64,000 nt of DNA from Bog-756 sp049517675. Lineage in GTDB: Bacteria; Actinomycetota; Acidimicrobiia; Acidimicrobiales; RAAP-2. Of the stretch, positions 57,340 through 64,000 are shown in pieces (the first letter of the stretch is position 1; every line of letters begins with the position of its first letter). The notes beneath the pieces are model-generated. The model made no database searches, was not told the DNA's origin, and saw only the letters and a list, made by a program, of their open reading frames with translations. Made by a program: the position numbers and the translations under genes. The DNA lies in assembly GCA_049517675.1 (NCBI GenBank), contig JBEKRV010000011.1, forward strand, positions 1-64,000, read 5' to 3'.

Positions 57340-58530
57340 TCACGTGGGACGCAGGGTCACCAATTCCTGCACGTTGTCGAACAGGATCTGCCGCTTTTCC
57401 GTCGCGTCGAACTCCTTCAGCTCCCGGACGTAGGCGACGGGGTCGGGCAGGGCCTCGATGTGGGGCCAGTCCGACCCGAAGATGACCCTGTCGGGACCCA
57501 TGCAGTCCGCCACCTGGTTGACGTCGTCCTCCCAGAACGGGTTGATCCAGACGTGGCGCCTGAACGTCTCGACGGGGTCGTCCTTCCAGTAGCCGGGCAT
57601 CTTGTTGGAGGTCGAACGGATCTTGGCGATCAGGTCCGCCAGGTACTGGGCGCCGTTCTCGATGGAGGCCACCCGCAGGTTCGGGAAGCGCTCGAACATG
57701 TTCTCGAAGACGATGGAGAGCAGGTAGTCCCGGATGGCCTGTTCGATGGCGAACGACTTGATCGAGGGCTTCCACCCGCCACTGAAGGTGGCGGCGAACC
57801 CGTCGACCGCGTACCCGTTGGACGAGGTGCCGCTGTCGCCGGCGTGGACCACGACCGTGATCCCCGCGTCGTTGGCCAGCTGCCAGAAGCCGTCGAACAT
57901 CGGGTCGAAGGGAGAGCGGCGGCCGAGGACGGTGGTCGGGGCGGACGGACGCATGACAACGGTGCGGGCACCGTTGTCGAGGGCCCAGGTGAGCTCCTCG
58001 ACGGCCCATGCCGGGTCGGCCAGCGTGAGATACGGCGCGGCGTAGATCCGGTCCTCGTAGTTGAAGGTCCAGTCCTCGACCAGCCAGCGGTTGAACGCCC
58101 GGAAGAGGTGGCACACCGCCACGGGATCGTGGGCCAGGGGCTCCTCGTAGATCATGCCCAACGTGGGGAAGAGCAGGCAGCCGGCGAGGCCCTGCTCGTC
58201 GAGCGTGGCCGACCGGTCGGCCGGGTTCCGGTAGGCGGGACGGACGGACTCACGGTGGGCCAGGAACTCCATCGGGTTGCGGTTGTCCGGGTTCCCCCGG
58301 AAGTAGTCGTACATGGCCCCCGGAATGGCGATGGGGTCGAACGTCGGATTGGTGACGGCCCGGCTCACCCGTCCGCCGATGACGTGGTAGCGGCGGCCCC
58401 CGATCTCGGACCACTGGATGACGCGGGGGCCGAGTGCCGGGTCGAGATGCCTGGTGAAGGCGTCGAGCGCCTCATAGTAGTGGTTGTCGGCATCGAACAC
58501 CGGGTGGTCCAGTGCAGCTGCATCGTTCAT
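57340..58530 (-). CDS. Amidohydrolase 2 family (ACMSD-like) metal-dependent hydrolase
   Basis: A 396-residue TIM-barrel protein of the amidohydrolase-2 group. The N-terminal strand has VFDADNHYYEALDAF, in place of the usual D-x-H, then ITVVVHAGDSGT, NLRVASIENGAQYL and the late metal Asp in IFGSDWPHIEALPDP. Members are decarboxylases or hydrolases of aromatic or ring-opened acids. The N-terminal metal motif is DxDNH rather than HxH, so activity may differ. ATG 58530 is chosen because the longer frame upstream is arginine-rich and overlaps the divergent gene region. Confidence 0.85.
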   Translation of the reverse strand: MNDAAALDHPVFDADNHYYEALDAFTRHLDPALGPRVIQWSEIGGRRYHVIGGRVSRAVTNPTFDPIAIPGAMYDYFRGNPDNRNPMEFLAHRESVRPAYRNPADRSATLDEQGLAGCLLFPTLGMIYEEPLAHDPVAVCHLFRAFNRWLVEDWTFNYEDRIYAAPYLTLADPAWAVEELTWALDNGARTVVMRPSAPTTVLGRRSPFDPMFDGFWQLANDAGITVVVHAGDSGTSSNGYAVDGFAATFSGGWKPSIKSFAIEQAIRDYLLSIVFENMFERFPNLRVASIENGAQYLADLIAKIRSTSNKMPGYWKDDPVETFRRHVWINPFWEDDVNQVADCMGPDRVIFGSDWPHIEALPDPVAYVRELKEFDATEKRQILFDNVQELVTLRPT

Positions 58531-58662
58531 GGACGCTCTCCTCGTCGCTGGCCCCGGAGGGTGCCGTCGAGTGTACGCCCCGGGGTCGACCCGGTGGCAC
58601 CCACCGCCGGTGGGACCGCGCAGGGGGCGCCCGTTCCCGTGTGGACCGCGTAAGGTCCGCAC

Positions 58663-59187
58663 ATGCCGATCTACCAACTGGGCGACCTGGTCCCCATCAT
58701 CCACCCCGATGCGTACGTCCACCCGGACGCGGTGGTCATCGGCGACGTCACCATCGGGTCCGAGTCGACGGTCTGGCCCGGCGCGGTGCTCCGGGGTGAC
58801 TACGGGACGATCACCGTCGGCGCCCGTTCGTCGGTGCAGGACGGCACCGTCATCCATGCCGGGCCGGGCTTCCCCACCGTGATCGGGGACGACTGCGTGA
58901 TCGGCCACCTGGCCCACCTCGAGGGCTGCACGATGGAGGACGGCTCGCTGGTCGGCTCGGGATCGGTGGTGCTCCACCACGCGCTGGTCGGGTCCGGGGC
59001 GACGGTCGGGGCCAACGCCGTCGTCCCCAACCGGTTGGAGGTGCCCCCGGGGTCCCTGGCCGTGGGCGTGCCGGCGCAGATCCGTCCGGGTCGTTCCGAT
59101 CCGGAGCTGATCCGTCTGTCGGCCGAGCAGTACGTGGCCAACGGACGCCGCTACCGGCAGGCGCTCCTGCGCGTCGACGAGCGGTAG
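58663..59187 (+). CDS. Gamma-carbonic-anhydrase-like hexapeptide-repeat protein
   Basis: A 174-residue left-handed beta-helix protein with hexapeptide repeats (AVVIGDVTIGSESTVWPGAVLRGDYGTITVG). Expected zinc ligands are His65 (VIHAG) and His82 (IGHLAHLEGC). The third His of the usual LHGC is Glu87, with His85 nearby, so true carbonic anhydrase activity is uncertain. The C-terminal helix (DPELIRLSAEQYVANGRRYRQAL) is normal for the family. A TAAGGT hexamer at 58651-58656 ends 6 nt before the ATG, indicating a leaderless mRNA. Its end overlaps the convergent Gly-Ser repeat gene by 37 nt. Confidence 0.85.
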   Translation: MPIYQLGDLVPIIHPDAYVHPDAVVIGDVTIGSESTVWPGAVLRGDYGTITVGARSSVQDGTVIHAGPGFPTVIGDDCVIGHLAHLEGCTMEDGSLVGSGSVVLHHALVGSGATVGANAVVPNRLEVPPGSLAVGVPAQIRPGRSDPELIRLSAEQYVANGRRYRQALLRVDER

Positions 59188-59465
59188 CCCGTGAACGACC
59201 CCGTCGACCGGTAGGAGAGGGCCGACCAGAACGAACCGGCGGACAGGATCGAGCCCAGGCAGAGCGCACTGCCCGCCGACAGCACCGACAGCACCGAGCC
59301 GATCGAACCGATCGAGGCGATCGAACCCACGGATCCGATGGACAGCACCGAGCCGGTCGAGTTGATCGACAGGATCGAGCCGGTCGAGTTTACGGACCAG
59401 AGCGAGGACGATCGGTCGGGGGTCGGAGGCTCCTCGACCGGCACGGGCACCGCCTCGTCGAGCAT
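59151..59465 (-). CDS. Gly-Ser-rich short-repeat protein
   Basis: A 104-residue protein. After an acidic leader (LDEAVPVPVEEPPTPDRSS) come about a dozen degenerate units of the type S-I/V/A-x-S-x-G-S (VNSTGSILSINSTGSVLS; IGSVGSIASIGSIGSVLS), ending in an aromatic/basic tail (FWSALSYRSTGSFTGYRSSTRR). Alternating small and branched residues suggest a stacked beta-solenoid or membrane-associated sheet. I know similar repeat proteins in actinobacteria but no function. The ATG overlaps the lipoprotein gene stop codon (ATGA), which supports it being real. Confidence 0.65.
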   Translation of the reverse strand: MLDEAVPVPVEEPPTPDRSSSLWSVNSTGSILSINSTGSVLSIGSVGSIASIGSIGSVLSVLSAGSALCLGSILSAGSFWSALSYRSTGSFTGYRSSTRRSACR

Positions 59466-60007
59466 CAGGCCGCCGCCGTGACGATGGGCTTGCCGGCCGG
59501 GTCGAGCGCGTACCAGAGGCCGCCGGCGTTGGTCAGCGCCTGACCGGTGGCCATGCCCGGAGCGCGGTCGGGGGGCCACAGGTACAGCGGCCATCCGTCG
59601 TAGGTGATCTGGGTGGTGCCGTCGGTGCGGGGCGCGGTGCCGAGGAGCGATGACTCGATGCCCGGTCCGGCCACCGGACGGGTGACCCCGGGCGGCAGGA
59701 CGAGCGGCGGCCACTGCACCGCGCAGATGTCGTAGCACCGCGACGGCCGGCCCTGCTCGTCGGTGGCGTACATGTAGACGGTGATCCCCTTGCCGTCGAC
59801 GAGGACGGCGCCGAGCCCGGACACCGAGCCGGCCTTCACCTCGTACTCGGGTCCGTGCTGGAGCACGACCGGGGCGGTGACGAACGGGGTGGTGATCGAG
59901 GTGCCGTTGGCGCATCCGCACCCGACCACGGCAACGACGCACAGGACTGCCACCGCCGTCGCGACGCGGACCCGGCGCGGACGGCGCCGGGCGACGCCCG
60001 GCCTCAC
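59465..60007 (-). CDS. Lipoprotein with Y-X4-D secreted repeats (Lipoprotein_15-like)
   Basis: A 180-residue exported lipoprotein. A long basic leader (VRPGVARRRPRRVRVA) and hydrophobic core end in a lipobox AVVGC (Cys30). Two copies of the secreted Y-x4-D repeat follow: VYMYATDEQGRPSRCYDICAVQWPPL and LYLWPPDRAPGMATGQ ... WYALDPAGKPI. Such proteins are common and uncharacterised in actinobacteria. The GTG overlaps the DUF2889 gene stop (GTGA). With the Gly-Ser repeat protein downstream, the operon appears to act at the cell surface. Confidence 0.8.
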   Translation of the reverse strand: MRPGVARRRPRRVRVATAVAVLCVVAVVGCGCANGTSITTPFVTAPVVLQHGPEYEVKAGSVSGLGAVLVDGKGITVYMYATDEQGRPSRCYDICAVQWPPLVLPPGVTRPVAGPGIESSLLGTAPRTDGTTQITYDGWPLYLWPPDRAPGMATGQALTNAGGLWYALDPAGKPIVTAAA

Positions 60008-60621
60008 GAGGCCGTCCCACGATCGAGGAAGGTGGCCAGGGTGGGGGAAGGGTAGGCCCCGACGCCGGGGCGCCAACCGGCGGCCAGCTTCTGGTCGGCG
60101 ATCCCACCCTCGGCCCAGATGTGACACGAGTCCCGGGCCCACGGGCTGCCGGCCGACCCGGCCTCGGCGAGGAGGTCCTCCGACTCGCCCCGGCTGACGG
60201 CGAGCGCGCGACCGGAGGTCACGGTCTGGATGATCACCGGCCCGAGGGACCGGGCCAGGTGCTCGAGGTGGGTGCAGCCTTTCGGGCCGCCGAAGCGTGA
60301 CTGGACCTCCCGGGTGAAGCCCCGGGTCACGCCGAGTCCGACCAGCCCACCGAACGCGGCTTCGATTCCCGGGCACTCCGTGTGGGGAAAGGTGTGCATG
60401 GTGGCGACGGCCTCGACGATGACGAGGTCGGGCCGGCGGACGCGCACCCGCAGTTCCATGTCGTGCACGATCGCCACAGCCGGGGTGTCCTCGGCCCACG
60501 GTCGCGAGTCGGTCAACCGCCCGACGACGACCAGGTCGTCGCCGACGGCATGGGCCTGGTAGTCGATGCTGCGCCGGTGGAGCGGCACCGACCCGGGCAC
60601 GGGCCCGGGGTCCGGGGTCAT
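60004..60621 (-). CDS. DUF2889 family protein
   Basis: A 205-residue protein with the DUF2889 pattern: MELRVRVRRPDLVIVEAVATMHTFPHTECPGIEAAF, then GCTHLEHLARSLGPVIIQ. The conserved Cys and His positions in HTECP and GCTH could bind a metal. Function is unknown in all organisms I know. It is the first gene of a three-gene reverse operon with the Y-X4-D lipoprotein and the Gly-Ser repeat protein. ATG start; no strong SD. Confidence 0.75.
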   Translation of the reverse strand: MTPDPGPVPGSVPLHRRSIDYQAHAVGDDLVVVGRLTDSRPWAEDTPAVAIVHDMELRVRVRRPDLVIVEAVATMHTFPHTECPGIEAAFGGLVGLGVTRGFTREVQSRFGGPKGCTHLEHLARSLGPVIIQTVTSGRALAVSRGESEDLLAEAGSAGSPWARDSCHIWAEGGIADQKLAAGWRPGVGAYPSPTLATFLDRGTAS

Positions 60622-60815
60622 CGGACCAGGGCCGGGACGGTACGGTTCACGGAACGCATCGGACGATCATGACCCGACCGGGGGCTCCGGCCAAATCACC
60701 CACGTCGGGGATCACCTACATGCACGTAATTACGGCGGTGTGATACGGTTAAAGCCCAGGTTGACCGTGAGGTTGCGGGTGACCGTGAACCTTTGATCGA
60801 GGTGGAGGATCACCG

Positions 60816-61379
60816 ATGGCGCGACGCACCGAGAACACGACGGGTACGGATCGGGAGCCTTCGAACGGAGCCTCCGGCCCCGGTCCCGTCGACGGCTTCC
60901 GCGGCGCGCAGGTCTGCGCCGTCGTCGGCATCACGTACCGACAGCTCGACTACTGGGCACGGACCGGCCTCCTGCGTCCGTCGCTCGTCGACGCCACCGG
61001 CTCGGGGAGCAAGCGGCGCTACTCCTACGGAGACGTGCTCGAGCTCAAGGTGATCAAGCGCCTGCTCGACGCCGGCCTCAAGCTGCAGCAGGCGCGTCAG
61101 GCCGTCGAGTGCCTGCGTGGTGACCTCGGGGTCGACCTCGCCTCGGCCCAGCTGGTCCTGGCCGACAACCGTTCGATCCTCGCCACGTCGGGTGGGGATC
61201 TCGTCGACCTCCTCGCCGGCGGTCAGGGCGTGTTCAACGTCCTCCCGCTGTCGGGCGTCGTGTCCGAACTCGATGCCGCCATCGTCGAGCTCACCGCGCC
61301 GACCCCCGACGAGCACGCGCCGGACGAACGACATCCGGCGGCTGCCTATCTGGCGGCAGGTGGGAACGCCCGGCGTTGA
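60816..61379 (+). CDS. MerR-family transcriptional regulator
   Basis: A 187-residue MerR protein. The winged helix lies at residues 29-95 (FRGAQVCAVVGITYRQLDYWARTGLLRPSL, then SGSKRRYSYGDVLELKVIKRLLDAGLKLQQARQAVECL). It matches the actinobacterial Rv1828/Rv1830 group, which are also found near gcv genes. The C-terminal domain has no obvious metal-binding Cys. Upstream lie two copies of TGACCGTGA 18 bp apart (60762-60770 and 60780-60788), a possible autoregulatory site, and a GGAGG ribosome site. Its end overlaps the next TTG start. Confidence 0.85.
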   Translation: MARRTENTTGTDREPSNGASGPGPVDGFRGAQVCAVVGITYRQLDYWARTGLLRPSLVDATGSGSKRRYSYGDVLELKVIKRLLDAGLKLQQARQAVECLRGDLGVDLASAQLVLADNRSILATSGGDLVDLLAGGQGVFNVLPLSGVVSELDAAIVELTAPTPDEHAPDERHPAAAYLAAGGNARR

Positions 61380-61762
61380 GCGCCGACATCACCTCCTTCG
61401 GCAGCTCCTCGGGGAAGGCCGCGGTGCGGTTCGCCCACGAGTCCGAGCAGCGGTTCGCCCGCATCCTCGACTTCTACGGGGTCGAGTGGGAGTACGAGCC
61501 CGTCGAATTCGTCCTCGAGTGGGGGAGTGGGCTCCGTCCGACCTCGGCGTTCCGGCCGGACTTCTGGCTCCCACGGCCGGGCCTGTTCGTCGAGGTGACC
61601 ACCCTCAACCAACGACTGGTCACGAAGAAGAACGGCAAGGTCCGACGCATGGCCGAGCTCTACCCCGAGATCCGGGTGACCCTGCTCTACCAGCGGGACA
61701 CCCTCGCCCTGTTGGCCAAGTACGGCCTCGCCGGTGACGGGGTCGTCGCCCGTTCCGCCTGA
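61376..61762 (+). CDS. Small PD-(D/E)XK-nuclease-like protein
   Basis: A 128-residue protein. An N-terminal helix with SEQRFARILDFYGVEWEYEPVEF is followed by FRPDFWLP (Asp62), FVEVTT (Glu73-x-Thr75) and conserved Lys84/Lys85, resembling the core of restriction-endonuclease-like folds such as TnsA. The usual E-x-K Lys is Thr, so catalysis is doubtful unless the later Lys substitutes. It begins at a TTG overlapping the MerR gene stop codon and sits just upstream of gcvT, an unusual neighbourhood for a nuclease. I cannot name a function. Confidence 0.65.
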   Translation: MSADITSFGSSSGKAAVRFAHESEQRFARILDFYGVEWEYEPVEFVLEWGSGLRPTSAFRPDFWLPRPGLFVEVTTLNQRLVTKKNGKVRRMAELYPEIRVTLLYQRDTLALLAKYGLAGDGVVARSA

Positions 61763-61787
61763 TCCGCGCCGGCGATAGCCTGCCTGG

Positions 61788-62909
61788 GTGGCCACCTCCC
61801 CTGCGACGTCGACCCAGCCGAATGACGGCGCCGGCGCGCTCCGCCACACCGCCCTCATCGACATCCATCGGGAGCTCGGGGCGAAACTGATCGGCTTCGG
61901 GGGGTGGGAGATGCCGTTGGCCTACGGACGGGGGACCATCGCCGAACACCGGGCCTGTCGCCAGGACGCGGTCGCCTTCGACGTCAGCCACCTCGGGACG
62001 GTCCGTGTGTCGGGGCCCGATGCATTCAACCGTCTCCAGGCGGCGCTGAGCAACGACCTGTCCAAGGTGGGGCCCGGCCGGGCCCAGTACACCCACCTGC
62101 TGGACGAGGCCGACGCTTCGGTGGTCGACGACATCATCGTCTGGTGGGTGGACGACGAGACCTTCGACGTCATGCCCAACGCATCGAACACCGAGCGGGT
62201 GGTGGCGGCCATCGGTGGGGAGGACACGACGTCGAGCCGGGCGATCATCGCCGTCCAGGGACCCCATGCCCGGGCCCGGGCGGCAGCGGTGCTGCCCGAG
62301 GCGGCGTCCGTACCCCGGTTCGCCGTCGAACGGTTCACCTGGGAGGGCGTCGGCTGTGTCGTCGCCGGCACCGGTTACACCGGCGAGGACGGATTCGAGG
62401 TGGCGGTACCGGCCGGGGCCGCTCCGCAGCTGTGGGAGGCGGTGGCGTCCACCGGGATCGCCCCCGCCGGTCTCGGGGCGAGGGACACCTTGCGGCTCGA
62501 GGCGGCCCTCCCCCTGCACGGACACGAGCTCGGGCCGGGGATCACCCCCCTGCAGGCAGGGCTCGGATGGGTGGTCGGCTGGGACAAGGGCCCGTTCCGG
62601 GGGCGGGCGGCCCTGGCGGCCGAGCGGGACCGGGGGGTGGCCCGTCGGTTGGTGGGCCTCGCCACCGAAGGCCGTCAGCCCCCACGCGAGGGTGGTCGGG
62701 TGGAGGTGGACGGGGCGCCCGTCGGCACGGTCACCAGTGGGAACTTCTCGCCGATGTTGGAGCACGGGATCGCCCTGGCCTTCGTGGACTCGCGGGTCGA
62801 CACTTCCCCGGGCCGGGTGCTCGAACTCGAACAGCGGGGAAGGACCCGACCCGCCACGGTGGTGGCGAGGCCGTTCGTCCGGCCCGGCCAGTGGGCCACC
62901 CCGTCGTGA
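61788..62909 (+). CDS. gcvT: Aminomethyltransferase, glycine cleavage T protein
   Basis: A 373-residue T protein. LRHTALIDIHRELGAKLIGFGGWEMPLAYG and AFDVSHLGTVRVSGPDA open the folate-binding fold, followed by LSNDLSKVGPGRAQYT and the catalytic-region GEDGFEVAVP and ARDTLRLEAALPLHGHEL. It moves the methylene of aminomethyl-lipoyl-H protein to tetrahydrofolate, releasing ammonia. GTG 61788 follows TAGCCT (61776-61781) by 6 nt, a leaderless configuration, so gcvT starts its own transcript. No gcvH lies between it and gcvPA. The N-terminal 17 residues are unconserved. Confidence 0.93.
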   Translation: MATSPATSTQPNDGAGALRHTALIDIHRELGAKLIGFGGWEMPLAYGRGTIAEHRACRQDAVAFDVSHLGTVRVSGPDAFNRLQAALSNDLSKVGPGRAQYTHLLDEADASVVDDIIVWWVDDETFDVMPNASNTERVVAAIGGEDTTSSRAIIAVQGPHARARAAAVLPEAASVPRFAVERFTWEGVGCVVAGTGYTGEDGFEVAVPAGAAPQLWEAVASTGIAPAGLGARDTLRLEAALPLHGHELGPGITPLQAGLGWVVGWDKGPFRGRAALAAERDRGVARRLVGLATEGRQPPREGGRVEVDGAPVGTVTSGNFSPMLEHGIALAFVDSRVDTSPGRVLELEQRGRTRPATVVARPFVRPGQWATPS

Positions 62910-62974
62910 CCCCGGGGCGCGGGTCGCCGTCCCTGAACTACCGTTCACCGTCCGAGATCTGCTGAAGGAGCACG

Positions 62975-64000
62975 TTGGGCACGTACATCCCCCACACCGA
63001 CGACGAGATCGATCGCATGCTCGGGTTCCTCGGACTGTCCTCGTTGGACGACCTGTTCGCCGTGGTGCCCGAGGCGCTCCGGCTGCAGCGGGCGCTCGAG
63101 CTGGCCGACGGGACCGGTGAGCCCGACGTCCTCGACCGTATGGAGGTCTTCGCCGACGCCAACCGGGCACGGACCGACCGGACTGTCTGCTTCGCCGGGG
63201 GTGGCGCCTACGACCACGAGATCCCGTCGGTGACGAGGGCCCTGGCCGGCCGCAGCGAGTTCGTGACCTCCTACACGCCCTACCAGCCCGAAGTGGCACA
63301 GGGCGTCCTCCAGGCCGTCTTCGAATTCCAGACCATGGTGGCCCGGATCTCCGGGCTCCCGATCGCCAACGCATCGCTCTACGACGGGGGGAGCGCGGCG
63401 GTCGAGGCGGTCAACCTGGGTGTAGCCGCCTCGGGACGCCAGACCGTGTGGGTGTCCGGGGGGATCCATCCCCACTGGCGCCAGATGCTGACCACGTTCG
63501 CGGCCGGCACCGGGCACCGGATCCGGACCGTCCCGTTGGTCGACGGGGTCACCGCCTGGCCGGAAGCGGACGGCGGGGCCGACGAGGCCCCGGGTGTGGT
63601 CCTGGTGGGCTACCCCAACTACCTCGGATGCCTGGAGGACCTGGCCGCCGTGCGGTCCCTGTGCGACCGTACCGGTGCGCTGATGGTGGTGGGGGCCGAT
63701 CCGCTGGCTGCCGGTCTCCTCCGTTCGGCCGGTTCGTGGGGCGCGGACGTGATGGTGGGGGAGGGCCAGATGTTCGGGACCGCCCTCGGCTTCGGCGGCC
63801 CCTACCTCGGGCTGTTCGCCTGCAGCGCGGCGCACACCCGACGGTTGCCCGGACGACTGGTCGGCCAGACCGTCGACGTCGACGGACGCACCGCCTACGT
63901 CACCACACTGCGCGCCCGCGAACAGGACATCCGCCGCGAGAAGGCGACGTCCAACGTGTGCACCAACCAGACGCTCATGGCGGTCACGGCGGCGATCCAG
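62975..64000 (+). CDS. gcvPA: Glycine dehydrogenase (decarboxylating) subunit 1, partial
   Basis: The frame is open for 342 codons and runs off the window. It begins TYIPHTDDEIDRMLGFLGLSS and contains CFAGGGAYDHEIPSV, TSYTPYQPEVAQGVLQAVFEFQ, ASLYDGGSAAVEA, GEGQMFGTALGFGGPYLGLF, REKATSNVCTNQ, all typical of the N-terminal subunit of the split P protein. It decarboxylates glycine with PLP bound in the partner subunit. TTG 62975 is the chosen start, with AAGGAG at 62964-62969; no ATG precedes the conserved region. A split GcvPA/GcvPB differs from single-chain mycobacterial GcvB. Confidence 0.92.
   Translation, partial: MGTYIPHTDDEIDRMLGFLGLSSLDDLFAVVPEALRLQRALELADGTGEPDVLDRMEVFADANRARTDRTVCFAGGGAYDHEIPSVTRALAGRSEFVTSYTPYQPEVAQGVLQAVFEFQTMVARISGLPIANASLYDGGSAAVEAVNLGVAASGRQTVWVSGGIHPHWRQMLTTFAAGTGHRIRTVPLVDGVTAWPEADGGADEAPGVVLVGYPNYLGCLEDLAAVRSLCDRTGALMVVGADPLAAGLLRSAGSWGADVMVGEGQMFGTALGFGGPYLGLFACSAAHTRRLPGRLVGQTVDVDGRTAYVTTLRAREQDIRREKATSNVCTNQTLMAVTAAIQ

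Noticed and set aside
57262..58653. 463-codon plus-strand frame opposite the amidohydrolase
   Set aside because: The reverse-strand protein has clear family motifs; this frame has none.
59188..59460. Tandem GATCGAACC/CAGCACCGA-like DNA repeats resembling iterons or a CRISPR array
   Set aside because: Units are degenerate multiples of three and encode a Gly-Ser repeat protein in the reverse frame; there are no spacers of constant length.
1..64000. CRISPR arrays, rRNA genes and insertion sequences
   Set aside because: Looked for on both strands; none were recognisable.

Overview
The window is about 70% GC by eye, has short or overlapping gene junctions (ATGA, GTGA, TTGA) and reads as a chromosome segment of a high-GC actinobacterium. 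The order HAD phosphatase, Lys-rich protein, tlyA, nadK, recN, pyrG, NUDIX, xerD, followed further on by scpA, scpB, rluB, cmk and der, parallels Mycobacterium tuberculosis Rv1692-Rv1701 and Rv1709-Rv1713. The DoxD-Rieske fusion, the split glycine decarboxylase (gcvPA) and the lack of mycolate genes point to a deep-branching relative such as Acidimicrobiia. That placement is inference.

Layout. 1-6.8 kb: SGNH hydrolase end, a GT-C membrane glycosyltransferase, a DUF308 membrane protein, and an overlapping MaoC/MaoC/SCO6745/SDR/glutaredoxin operon of acyl-CoA or xenobiotic type. 6.8-13.9 kb: a reverse-strand sulfotransferase/DUF1214 operon, a VOC protein divergent from an SdsA1-type alkylsulfatase, and a DoxD-Rieske fusion. 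14.3-24.6 kb: acyl-CoA desaturase, then the conserved tlyA-nadK-recN-pyrG-NUDIX-xerD block, a DksA/TraR protein and an M50 protease. 24.7-30 kb: GT-C membrane proteins, two of them co-transcribed with trpS. 30-42.2 kb: condensin ScpAB, RluB, the shikimate/tyrosine genes aroH-tyrA-aroA, cmk, plsC, GT2, an HD-domain protein, ispH, a DUF512 radical-SAM-like protein, der and a tiny zinc-ribbon membrane protein. 42.3-45.9 kb: secreted SGNH hydrolase, GlxA-type regulator, a frameshifted DJ-1/PfpI gene and a TetR regulator.

46.3-50.7 kb is a foreign island. It starts at tRNA-Pro(GGG), has clearly lower GC and different codon use, and carries one tightly coupled operon: XRE regulator, intact Hanks-type protein kinase, and a large TPR protein. 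Its promoter is overlapped by a perfect 9-bp-arm palindrome. The island ends in a tyrosine integrase whose first ~83 residues look like a host ABM-like protein, so the right end appears to be a deletion fusion and the island is probably stranded. I consider the kinase-TPR cassette the best candidate here for an undescribed system.

51-64 kb: HAD phosphatase, cysteine hydrolase, an Fe(III) ABC transporter operon (fbpABC-like) behind an iron-box-like palindrome, an amidohydrolase, a gamma-carbonic-anhydrase-like protein, an operon of DUF2889, a Y-X4-D-repeat lipoprotein and a Gly-Ser repeat protein, then a MerR regulator, a PD-(D/E)XK-like protein, gcvT and the start of gcvPA, which runs off the window. 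Many genes show a TANNNT hexamer 6-7 nt before the start codon, suggesting leaderless transcripts.
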